In this document: positions 25,811 to 38,062 of the stretch, piece after piece
How positions within the stretch are numbered: position 1 is the stretch's first letter
Layout: every line of letters begins with the position of its first letter
Assembly: GCA_027886175.1 (NCBI GenBank)
Contig: JAJNNQ010000148.1
Span: forward strand, 62,001 to 126,000
Origin: Phylloscopus collybita
Taxonomy: Eukaryota; Chordata; Aves; Passeriformes; Phylloscopidae
Direction of reading: 5' to 3'
DNA length: 64,000 nt
Made by a program: the position numbers and the translations under genes
The notes under the pieces: generated by a model
Told to the model about the DNA's origin: nothing
The model's input: the letters and a program-made list of their open reading frames with translations, nothing else
Database searches by the model: none

Positions 25811-28800
25811 GATTCTGCGCAATTAAATTCCTTTAAAATTCTATACAAATGAGGATATCTCCCAGGTGCAATTTACCACCAGATGGAATTTTGTCTGCCC
25901 CTGTAGTGCCAAAGGCCTCCTACAAACTGACATCAAGAACCTGGAGTGGAGACTTTGGTTTGCCATGGAAATGGGCCACCGTTAGTGTCTAATGTGTGCC
26001 TGCCACTAGGCTTCCGCCTATTAAAATTCCACTAAAATTCCATACAAATGAGGATGTCTCCCAGGTGCAATCTACAACCAGATGGAAGTTTGTTGGCCCC
26101 TGTAGAGCAAAAGGCTTCATACAAATTGACATCAGGAATCTGGGGCAGAGACTTTGGTTTCCCATGGAAAAGGGACACCGTTCGTGTCTAATGCTGTCTG
26201 ACTGCCAGTGGGCTTATGGCTACTAAAATTACATACAAATGAGGATATCTCCCAGATGCAATATGCCACAAGTTGGAAGTTTGTCTCCTCTTGTAGTGCC
26301 AGAGGCCTCCTAGAAAATGGCATTAGGATCGTGGGGTGGAGACTTTGGTTTCCCAAGGAAATGGGTCACCGTTCGTGTCTAATGCTTCCTGCCGCTGGGA
26401 TTCTGCCTACTAAAATTCCACTAAAATTCCATACAAATGAGAATATCTCCCAGGTGAAATCTAACACCAGATGGAAGTTTCTTTGCCCTTGTGGTTCCAA
26501 AGGCCTCCTACAAACTGACATCAGGAACCTAGGGTGGAGACTTTGGTTTCCCATGGAAAAGGACCACCGTTCGCGTCTAATGCTGTCTGCCTGGCACTGT
26601 GGTTATGACTGCTGAAGTTCCATACAAATGAGGATATCTCCCAGGTGAAATCTACCACCAGGTGGAAGTTTGCCTGCCCTTGTAATGCCAAAGGCCTCCT
26701 AAAAACTGACATCAGGAACGTGGGGTGGAGACTTTGGTTTCCCATGGAAATGGGCCACCGTTTGTGTCTAATGCTATGTGCCTGCCACTGGGCTTATGCC
26801 TGGTAAAATTCCATACAAATGAGGATATCTCCCAGATGGAGTCTACTACCAGTTGAAAGTTTGTCTACCCTTTTAATGCCAATGGCCTCCTACAAACTGA
26901 CATCAGGAATCTGGAGAGGACGCTTTGGTTTCCCATGGAAACAGGACACCCTTGGTGTTTAATACTGCCCCCTTGCCACTGGGCTTATGACTACTGAAAT
27001 TACATACAAATGAGGATATCTCCCAGACGCAATATGCCACCAGATGGAAGTTTGTCTGCTCTTGCAGTGACAAAGGCCTCCTTCAAACTGACATTCAGAA
27101 CCTCACCTGGAGACTTTGGTTTCCTATGGAAAAGGCCCACCGTTCATGTTTAATGCTGTCTGTCTGGGCTGCTGATTACTAAAATACCACTAAAATTCCA
27201 TACAAATGAGGACATCTCCGAGGTGCAATCTACCGCCAGTTGGAAGTTTGTCTGCCCTTGTAGTACCAAAGGCCTCCTTCAAACTGACATCAGGAACATA
27301 GGATGGATAATTTCTTTTTCCATGGAAAAGGGCCACTGTTCGTGTCTAATGCTGTCTGAGTGCCAGTGGGCATATGCCTACTAATATTCCCTACAAATGA
27401 GGTTATCTCCCAAATAGAATTTCCCACCAGATGGAAGTTTGTCTGCCCTTGTACTGCCAAAGGTCTCCTAAAACCTGACATCGGGAACGTGGCATGGAGA
27501 CTTTGGTTGCCCATAGGAAAAGGGCCACCGTTCATGTCTAATGCTGTCTGCCTGCCACTGGGCTTCTACCTGCTGAAATTCCATACAAATGAGGGTATCT
27601 CCCCGATGCAATCAACCACCAGACGGAAGATTGTCTGCCCTTGTACTGCCAAAGGTCTCCTAAAACCTGACATCGGGAACGTTGTGTGGAGACTTTGGTT
27701 TCCCATGGAAAAGGACCACCGTTCGTGACTAATGCTGTCTGCCTGGCACTGTAGTTAGGACTGCAGAGGTTCCATACAAATGAGGATATCTCCCAGGTGC
27801 AATCTACCACCAGGTGGAAGTTTGTCTGCCCTTGTAGTGTCAAAGGCCTCATAGAAACGGACAACAGGAACGTGGGGTGGAGACTTTGGTTTCCCTTAGA
27901 AATGGGCCACCGTTCGTGTCTTATGCTGTCTGCCTGCCACTGGGTTTCTACGTGCTGAAATTCCATACAAATGAGGATATCTCCCCGATGCAATCAACCA
28001 CCAGACGGAAGTTTGTCTGCCCTTGTACTGCCAAATGCCTCCTAAAACCTGACATCCGGTACGTGGTGTGGAGACTTTGGTTTCCCATGGAAAAGGACCG
28101 CCGTTCCCGTCTAATGCTGTCTGCCTGGCACTGTGGTTATGACTGCTGAAGTTGCATACAAATGAGGATATCTCCAAGGTGCAATCTACCACAAGGTGGA
28201 AGTTTGTCTGCCCTTGTAGTGCCAAAGGTCTCCTAGAAATGGACAGCGGGTACGTGGTGTGGAGACTTTGGTTTCCCATAGAAATGAGCCACCGTTCCTG
28301 TCTAATACTGTCTGCCTGCCACTGGGCTTCTTCCTACTAAAATTCCACTAAAATTCAATAGAAATGAGGATATCTCCCAGGTGCAATCGACAACCAGATG
28401 GAAGTTTCTCTGCCCTTATATTGGAAAATGCCTCCTACAAAGTGACATCAGCAACGTGGGGTGGAGATTTTGGTTTCCCACGGAAAAGGGCCACCGTTCG
28501 TGTCTAATGCTGTCTGCCTGGCACTGGGGTTATGCCTGCTGAAATCCCTCACAAATGAGGATGTCTCCCAGGTGCAATTTACCACCCGTTAAAAGTTTGT
28601 CTGCCCTTGTAGTGCCAAAGGCCTCCTAAAAACTGACATCAGGAACGTGCGGTGGAGACTTTGGTTTCCCAAAGAAATGGGCCACCGTTCGCGTCTAATG
28701 CTGTCTGCCTGGCACTGTGGCTATGACTGCTGAAGTTCCATAGAAATGAGGATATCTCCCAGGTGAAATCTACCACCAGGTGGAAGTTTGTCTGCCCTTG

Positions 28801-29313
28801 TAGTGCCAAAGCCCTCCTAGAAACGGACATCAGGAACGTGGGGTGGAGACTTTGGTTTCCCTTAGAAATGGGTCACCGTTCGTGTCTAATGCTGTCTGCC
28901 ATACACTGGGCTTATGCCTACTAAAATTCCACTAAAATTACATACAAATGAGGATATCTCCCCGATGCAATATGCCACCAGTTGGAAGTTTGTCTGCTCT
29001 TGTAGTGCCAAAAGCCTCCTAGAAACGGACATCAGGAACGTGGGGTGGAGACTTTGGTTTCCCATAGAAATGGGCCACCGTTGGTTTTCAATGCTGTTTT
29101 CTTGACACTGCGCTTCTGCCTGCTTTAATTCCACTAAAATTCCATACAAATGAGTATATCTCCAAGCTGCAACATGCCACTAGTTGGAAGTTTGTCTGTT
29201 CTTGTAGTGCCAAAGGCCTCCTAAAAACTGACATCAGGAACCTGGCCTGGAGGCTTTGTTTTCCCCTAGAAAAGGGCCACTATTCATGTCTAATTCTGTC
29301 TACCTGTCGCTGG
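25811..29313 (-). repeat. Higher-order repeat block h1 (3,503 bp)
   Basis: Runs from one marker GATTCTGCGCAATTAAATTC (25,811) to the next (29,314). Its monomer order largely follows block h4. It differs in lacking one monomer near the start, where the monomer at about 25,861-26,000 is a hybrid of two types, and in keeping one 191-bp monomer near 28.5-28.7 kb that h4 lacks. A 4-bp shortening near 26,387 accounts for the 3,503 versus 3,507 difference. Confidence 0.85.
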
Positions 29314-32300
29314 GATTCTGCGCAATTAAATTCCTCTATAATTCTATACAAATGAGGATATCTCCCAGGTGCAATTTACCACCAGATGGAATTTTGTCTG
29401 CCCTTGTAGTTCCAAAGGCCTCCTACAAACTGACATCAGGAACGTGAGGTGGAGACTTTGGTTTCCCATTGAAAAGGTCCACTGTTCGTGTCTAATGCTG
29501 TCTGCCTGCCACTGGGCTTCTGCCTGCTGAAATTCCACACAAATGAGGATATCTCCTCGATGCAATCAACCACCAGACAAAACTTTGTCTGCCCTTGTAG
29601 TGCCAAAGGCCTCCTACAAACTGACATCAGGAACCTGGAGTGGAGACTTTGGTTTCCCATGGAAATGGGCCACCGTTAGTGTCTAATGTGTGCCTGCCAC
29701 TAGGCTTCCGCCTATTAAAATTCCACTAAAATTCCATACAAATGAGGATGTCTCCCAGGTGCAATCTACAACCAGATGGAAGTTTGTTGGCCCCTGTAGA
29801 GCAAGAGGCCTCATACAAATTGACATCAGGAATCTGGGACAGAGACTTTGGTTTCCCATGGAAAAGGGACACCGTTCGTGTCTAATGCTGTCTGACTGCC
29901 AGTGGGCTTATGGCTACTAAAATTACATACAAATGAGGATATCTCCCAGATGCAATATGCCACAAGTTGGAAGTTTGTCTCCTCTTGTAGTGCCAGAGGC
30001 CTCCTAGAAAATGACATTAGGATCGTGGGGTGGAGACTTTGGTTTCCCAAGGAAATGGGTCACCGTTCGTGTCTAATGCTGTCTTCCTGCCGCTCGGATT
30101 CTGCCTACTAAAATTCCACTAAAATTCCATACAAATGAGAATATCTCCCAGGTGAAATCTAACACCAGATGGAAGTTTCTTTGCCCTTGTGGTTCCAAAG
30201 GCCTCCTACAAACTGACATCAGGAACCTAGGGTGGAGACTTTGGTTTCCCATGGAAAAGGACCACCGTTCGTGACTAATGCTGTCTGCCTGGCACTGTGG
30301 TTATGACTGTTGAAGTTCCATACAAATGAGGATATCTCCCAGGTGAAATCTACCACCAGGTGGAAGTTTGCCTGCCCTTGTAGTGCCAAAGGCCTCCTAA
30401 AAACTGACATCAGGAACGTGGGGTGGAGACTTTGGTTTCCCATGGAAATGGGCCACCGTTTGTGTCTAATGCTATGTGCCTGCCACTGGGCTTATGCCTA
30501 GTAAAATTCCATACAAATGAGGATATCTCCCAGATGGAGTCTACTACCAGTTGAAAGTTTGTCTACCCTTTTAATGCCAATGGCCACCTACAAACTGACA
30601 TCAGGAATCTGGAGAGGACGCTTTGGTTTCGCATGGAAACAGGACACCCTTGGTGTTTAATACTGCCCCCTTGCCACTGGGCTTATGACTACTGAAATTA
30701 CATACAAATGAGGATATCTCCCAGACGCAATATGCCACCAGATGGAAGTTTGTCTGCTCTTGCAGTGACAAAGGCCTCCTTCAAACTGACATTCGGAACC
30801 TCACCTGGAGACTTTGGTTTCCTATGGAAAAGGCCCACCGTTCATGTTTAATGCTCTCTGTCGTGGCTGCTGAGTACTAAAATACCACTAAAATTCCATA
30901 CAAATGAGGACATCTCCGAGGTGCAATCTACCGCCAGTTGGAAGTTTGTCTGCCCTTGTAGTACCAAAGGCCTCCTTCAAACTGACATCAGGAACATAGG
31001 ATGGATAATTTCTTTTTCCATGGAAAAGGGCCACTGTTCGTGACTAATGCTGTCTGCCTGGCACTGTAGTTAGGACTGCAGAGGTTCCATACAAATGAGG
31101 ATATCTCCCAGGTGCAATCTACCACCAGGTGGAAGTTTGTCTGCCCTTGTAGTGTCAAAGGCCTCCTAGAAACTGACATCAGGAACGTGAGGTGGAGACT
31201 TTGGTTTCCCATTGAAAAGGTCCACTGTTCGTGTCTAATGCTGTCTGCCTGCCACTGGGCTTCTGCCTGCTGAAATTCCATACAAATGAGGATATCTCCA
31301 CGATGCAATCAACCACCAGACAAAACTTTGTCTGCCCTTGTAGTGCCAAAGGCCTCCTACAAACTGACATCAGGAACCTGGAGTGGAGACTTTGGTTTCC
31401 CATGGAAAAGGGACACCGTTCGTGTCTAATGCTGTCTGACTGCCTGTGGGTTTATGGCTACTAAAATTACATACAAATGAGGATATCTCCCAGATGCAAT
31501 ATGCCACCAGTTGGAAGTTTGTCTCCTCTTGTAGTGCCAGAGGCCTCCTAGAAAATGACATTAGGATCGTGGGGTGGAGACTTTGGTTTCCCAAGGAAAT
31601 GGGTCACCGTTCGTGTCTAATGCTGTCTTCCTGCCGCTGGGCTTCTGCCTACTAAAATTCCACTAAAATTCCATACAAATGAGAATATCTCCCAGGTGAA
31701 ATCTAACACCAGATGGAAGTTTCTTTGCCCTTGTGGTTCCAAAGGCCTCCTACAAACTGACATCAGGAACCTAGGGTGGAGACTTTGGTTTCCCATGGAA
31801 AAGGACCACCGTTCGCGTCTAATGCTGTCTGCCTGGCACTGGGGTTATGACTGCTGAAGTTCCATACAAATGAGGATATCTCCCAGGTGAAATCTACCAC
31901 CAGGTGGAAGTTTGCCTGCCCTTGTAGTGCCAAAGGCCTCCTAAAAACTGACATCAGGAACGTGGGGTGGAGACTTTGGTTTCCCATGGAAATGGGCCAC
32001 CGTTTGTGTCTAATGCTATGTGCCTGCCACTGGGCTTATGCCTAGTAAAATTCCATACAAATGAGGATATCTCCCAGATGGAGTCTACTACCAGTTGAAA
32101 GTTTGTCTACCCTTTTAATGCCAATGGCCTCCTACAAACTGACATCAGGAATCTGGAGAGGACGCTTTGGTTTCCCATGGAAACAGGACACCCTTGGTGT
32201 TTAATACTGCCCCCTTGCCACTGGGCTTATGACTACTGAAATTACATACAAATGAGGATATCTCCCAGACGCAATATGCCACCAGATGGAAGTTTGTCTG

Positions 32301-34555
32301 CTCTTGCAGTGACAAAGGCCTCCTTCAAACTGACATTCGGAACCTCACCTGGAGACTTTGGTTTCCTATGGAAAAGGCCCACCGTTCATGTTTAATGCTC
32401 TCTGTTGTGGCTGCTGAGTACTAAAATACCACTAAAATTCCATACAAATGAGGACATCTCCGAGGTGCAATCTACCGCCAGTTGGAAGTTTGTCTGCCCT
32501 TGTACTGCCAAAGGCCTCCTTCAAACTGACATCAGGAACATAGGATGGATAATTTCTTTTTCCATGGAAAAGGGCCACTGTTCGTGTCTAATGCTGTCTG
32601 AGTGCCAGTGGGCATATGCCTGCTAATATTCCCTACAAATGAGGTTATCTCCCAAATAGAATTTCCCACCAGATGGAAGTTTGTCTGCCCTTGTACTGCC
32701 AAAGGTCTCCTAAAACCTGACTTCAGGAACGTGGCATGGAGACTTTGGTTGCCCATAGGAAAAGGGCCACCGTTCATGTCTAATGCTGTCTGCCTGCCAC
32801 TGGGCTTCTACCTGCTGAAATTCCATACAAATGAAGATATCTCCCCGATGCAATCAACCACCAGACGGAAGATTGTCTGCCCTTGTACTGCCAAAGGTCT
32901 CCTAAAACCTGACATCGGGAACGTTGTGTGGAGACTTTGGTTTCCCATGGAAAAGGACCACCGTTCGTGACTAATGCTGTCTGCCTGGCACTGTAGTTAG
33001 GACTGCAGAGGTTCCATACAAATGAGGATATCTCCCAGGTGCAATCTACCACCAGGTGGAAGTTTGTCTGCCCTTGTAGTGCCAAAGGCCTCCTAGAAAC
33101 GGACAGCAGGAACGTGGGGTGGAGACTTTGGTTTCCCTTAGAAATGGGCCACCGTTCGTGTCTTATGCTGTCTGCCTGCCACTGGGTTTCTACGTGCTGA
33201 AATTCCATACAAATGAGGATATCTCCCCGATGCAATCAACCACCAGACGGAAGTTTGTCTGCCCTTGTACTGCCAAATGCCTCCTAAAACCTGACATCCG
33301 GTACGTGGTGTGGAGACTTTGGTTTCCCATGGAAAAGGACCGCCGTTCCCGCCTAATGCTGTCTGCCTGGCACTGTCGTTATGACTGCTGAAGTTGCATA
33401 CAAATGAGGATATCTCCAAGGTGCAATCTACCACGAGGTGGAAGTTTGTCTGCCCTTGTAGTGCCAAAGGTCTCCTAGAAATGGACAGCGGGTACGTGGT
33501 GTGGAGACTTTGGTTTCCCATAGAAATGAGCCACCGTTCGTGTCTAATACTGTCTGCCTGCCACTGGGCTTCTTCCTACTAAAATTCCACTAAAATTCAA
33601 TAGAAATGAGGATATCTCCCAGGTGCAATCGACAACCAGATGGAAGTTTCTCTGCCCTTATATTGGAAAATGCCTCCTACAAAGTGACATCAGCAACGTG
33701 GGGTGGAGATTTTGGTTTCCCACGGAAAAGGGCCACCGTTCGTGTCTAATGCTGTCTGCCTGGCACTGGGGTTATGCCTGCTGAAATCCCTCACAAATGA
33801 GGATGTCTCCCAGGTGCAATCTACCATCCGTTGGAAGTTTGTCTGCCCTTGTAGTGCCAAAGGCCTCCTAAAAACTGACATCAGGAACGTGCGGTGGAGA
33901 CTTTGGTTTCCCAAAGAAATTTGCCACCGTTCGCGTCTAATGCTGTCTGCCTGGCACTGTGGCTATGACTGCTGAAGTTCCATAGAAATGAGGATATCTC
34001 CCAGGTGAAATCTACCACCAGGTGGAAGTTTGTCTGCCCTTGTAGTGCCAAAGCCCTCCTAGAAACGGACATCAGGAACGTGGGGTGGAGACTTTGGTTT
34101 CCCTTAGAAATGGGTCACCGTTCGTGCCTAATGCTGTCTGCCATACACTGGGCTTATGCCTACTAAAATTCCACTAAAATTACATACAAATGAGGATATC
34201 TCCCCGATGCAATATGCCACCAGTTGGAAGTTTGTCTGCTCTTGTAGTGCCAAAAGCCTCCTAGAAACGGACATCAGGAACGTGGGGTGGAGACTTTGGT
34301 TTCCCAAGGAAATGGGCCACCGTTGGTTTTCAATGCTGTTTTCTTGACACTGCGCTTCTGCCTGCTTTAATTCCACTAAAATTCCATACAAATGAGTATA
34401 TCTCCAAGCTGCAATATGCCACTAGTTGGAAGTTTGTCTGTTCTTTTCGTGCCAAAGGCCTCCTAAAAACTGACATCAGGAACCTGGCCTGGAGGCTTTG
34501 TTTTCCCCTAGAAAAGGGCCACTATTCATGTCTAATTCTGTCTACCTGTCGCTGG
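29314..34555 (-). repeat. Higher-order repeat block h2 (5,242 bp, long form)
   Basis: Marker-to-marker block of about 27 monomers. It is longer than h4 by 1,735 bp (about nine monomers). The extra length comes from an internal partial duplication: the segment starting near 29,902 is repeated near 31,446 (offset 1,544), followed by extra monomers. Copied as h5 in the second super-repeat. Confidence 0.85.
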
Positions 34556-37500
34556 GATTCTGCGCAATTAAATTCCTCTATAATTCTATACAAATGAGGA
34601 TATCTCCCAGGTGCAATTTACCACCAGATGGAATTTTGTCTGCCCTTGTAGTTCCAAAGGCCTCCTACAAACTGACATCAGGAACGTGAGGTGGAGACTT
34701 TGGTTTCCCATGGAAATGGGCCACCGTTAGTGTCTAATGTGTGCCTGCCACTAGGCTTCCGCCTATTAAAATTCCACTAAAATTCCATACAAATGAGGAT
34801 GTCTCCCAGGTGCAATCTACCACCAGATGGAAGTTTGTCGGCCCCTGTAGAGCAAGAGGCTTCATACAAATTGACATCAGGAATCTGGGTCAGAGACTTT
34901 GGTTTCCCATGGAAAAGGGACACCGTTCGTGTCTAATGCTGTCTGACTGCCAGTGGGCTTATGGCTACTAAAATTAAATACAAATGAGGATATCTCCCAG
35001 ATGCAATATGCCACAAGTTGGAAGTTTGTCTCCTCTTGTAGTGCCAGAGGCCTCCTAGAAAATGACATTAGGATCGTGGGGTGGAGACTTTGGTTTCCCA
35101 AGGAAATGGGTCACCGTTCGTGTCTAATGCTGTCTTCCTGCCGCTGGGATTCTGCCTACTAAAATTCCACTAAAATTCCATACAAATGAGAATATCTCCC
35201 AGGTGAAATCTAACACCAGATGGAAGTTTCTTTGCCCTTGTGGTTCCAAAGGCCTCCTACAAACTGACATCAGGAACCTAGGGTGGAGACTTTGGTTTCC
35301 CATGGAAAAGGACCACCGTTCGTGACTAATGCTGTCTGCCTGGCACTGTGGTTATGACTGCTGAAGTTCCATACAAATGAGGATATCTCCCAGGTGAAAT
35401 CTACCACCAGGTGGAAGTTTGCCTGCCCTTGTAGTGCCAAAGGCCTCCTAAAAACTGACATCAGGAACGTGGGGTGGAGACTTTGGTTTCCCATGGAAAT
35501 GGGCCACCGTTTGTGTCTAATGCTATGTGCCTGCCACTGGGCTTATGCCTAGTAAAATTCCATACAAATGAGGATATCTCCCAGATGGAGTCTACTACCA
35601 GTTGAAAGTTTGTCTACCCTTTTAATGCCAATGGCCTCCTACAAACTGACATCAGGAATCTGGAGAGGACGCTTTGGTTTCCCATGGAAACAGGACACCC
35701 TTGGTGTTTAATACTGCCCCCTTGCCACTGGGCTTATGACTACTGAAATTACATACAAATGAGGATATCTCCCAGACGCAATATGCCACCAGATGGAAGT
35801 TTGTCTGCTCTTGCAGTGACAAAGGCCTCCTTCAAACTGACATTCGGAACCTCACCTGGAGACTTTGGTTTCCTATGGAAAAGGCCCACCGTTCATGTTT
35901 AATGCTCTCTGTCGTGGCTGCTGAGTACTAAAATACCACTAAAATTCCATACAAATGAGGACATCTCCGAGGTGCAATCTACCGCCAGTTGGAAGTTTGT
36001 CTGCCCTTGTACTGCCAAAGGCCTCCTTCAAACTGACATCAGGAACATAGGATGGATAATTTCTTTTTCCATGGAAAAGGGCCACTGTTCGTGTCTAATG
36101 CTGTCTGAGTGCCAGTGGGCATATGCCTACTAATATTCCCTACAAATGAGGTTATCTCCCAAATAGAATTTCCCACCAGATGGAAGTTTGTCTGCCCTTG
36201 TACTGCCAAAGGTCTCCTAAAACCTGACATCGGGAACGTTGTGTGGAGACTTTGGTTTCCCATGGAAAAGGACCACCGTTCGTGACTAATGCTGTCTGCC
36301 TGGCACTGTAGTTAGGACTGCAGAGGTTCCATACAAATGAGGATATCTCCCAGGTGCAATCTACCACCAGGTGGAAGTTTGTCTGCCCTTGTAGTGCCAA
36401 AGGCCTCCTAGAAACGGACAATAGGAACGTGGGGTGGAGACTTTAGTTTCCCTTAGAAATGGGCCACCGTTCGTGTCTTATGCTGTCTGCCTGCCACTGG
36501 GTTTCTATGTGCTGAAATTCCATACAAATGAGGATATCTCCCAGGTGCAATCGACAACCAGATGGAAGTGTCTCTGCCCTTATATTGGAAAATGCCTCCT
36601 ACAAAGTGACATCAGCAACGTGGGGTGGAGATTTTGGTTTCCCATTGAAAAGGGCCACCGTTCGTGTCTAATGCTGTCTGCCTGGCACTGGGGTTATGCC
36701 TGCTGAAATCCCTTCACAAATGAGGATATCTCCCAGATGGAATCTACCGCTCGTTGGAAGTTTGTCTGCCCTTGTAGTGCCAAAGGCCTCCTAAAAACTG
36801 ACATCAGGAACGTGGGGTGAAGACTTTGGTTTCCCAAGGAAATGGGCCACCGTTCGTGTCTAATGCTGTCTGCCTGCCGCTGGGCTACTGCCCGCTGAAA
36901 TTCCAAAGAAATTTGGAAATCTCTCTGATGCAATCAACCACCTGACGGAAGATTGTCTGCCCCTGTAGTGCCAAAGGCTTCCTAGAAACTGACATTAGGA
37001 ACCTGGGGTGGAGACTTCGGTTTCCCTTGGAAATGGGCCAGCGTTCGTGTCTAATGCTGTCTGCCTGGCACTGTGGTTATGACTGCTGAAGTTCCATACA
37101 AATGAGGATATCTCCAAGGTGCAATCTACCACAAGGTGGAAGTTTGTCTGCCCTTGTAGTGCCAAAGGCCTCCTAGAAACGGACATCGGTTACATGGTGT
37201 GGAGACTTTGGTTTCCCATAGAAATGAGCCACCGTTCCTGTCTAATGCTGTCGCCCTGCCACTGGGATTCTTCCTACTAAAATTCCACTAAAATTCCATA
37301 CAAATGACGATATCTCCCAGGTGAAATCGACAACGAGATGGAAGTTTCTCTGCCCTTATATTGCAAAATGCCTCCTACAAAGTGACATCAGCAACGTGGG
37401 GTGGAGATTTTGGTTTCCCATTGAAAAGGGCCAACGTTCGTGTCTAATGCTGTCTGCCTGGCACTGGGGTTATGCCTGCTGAAATTCCTCACAAATGAGG

Positions 37501-38062
37501 ATATCTCCCAAATGGAATCTACCACCAGGTGGAAGTTTGTCTGCCCTCGTAGTGCCAAAGGCCTCCTAAAAACTGACATCAGGAACGTGCGGTGGAGACT
37601 TTGGTTTCCCTTAGAAATGGGTCACCGTTCGTGTCTAATGCTGTCTGCCATACACTGGGCTTATGCCTACTAAAATTCCACTAAAATTACATACAAATGA
37701 GGATATCTCCCCGATGCAATATGCCACCAGTTGGAAGTTTGTCTGCTCTTGTAGTGCCAAAAGCCTCCTAGAAACGGACATCAGGAACGTGGGGTGGAGA
37801 CTTTGGTTTCCCATGGAAATGGGCCACCGTTGGTTTTCAATGCTGTTTTCTTGACACTGCGCTTCTGCCTGCTTTAATTCCACTAAAATTCCATACAAAT
37901 GAGTATATCTCCAAGCTGCAATATGCCACTAGTTGGAAGTTTGTCTGTTCTTGTAGTGCCAAAGGCCTCCTAAAAACTGACATCAGGAACCTGGCCTGGA
38001 GGCTTTGTTTTCCCCTAGAAAAGGGCCACTATTCATGTCTAATTCTGTCTACCTGTCGCTGG
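34556..38062 (-). repeat. Higher-order repeat block h3 (3,507 bp)
   Basis: Same marker-to-marker length as h4, but its second half differs: it has monomers with AATTTGGAAATCTCTCTGATG (from about 36,908) and GCTCGTTGGAAG (about 36,747) not found in h4. It lacks one monomer just after the marker. The equal length reflects equal monomer number (about 18), not identical content. Copied as h6. Confidence 0.85.

Noticed and set aside
36740..36765. CENP-B-box-like motif (GCTCGTTGGAAGTTTGTC, also near 49,000, 55,030 and 56,760).
   Set aside because: It resembles the middle of the mammalian CENP-B box (GTTGGAA) but lacks the essential TTCG and CGGG halves. Most monomers have CCAGTTGGAAG or CCAGATGGAAG instead. 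No functional claim is supported.
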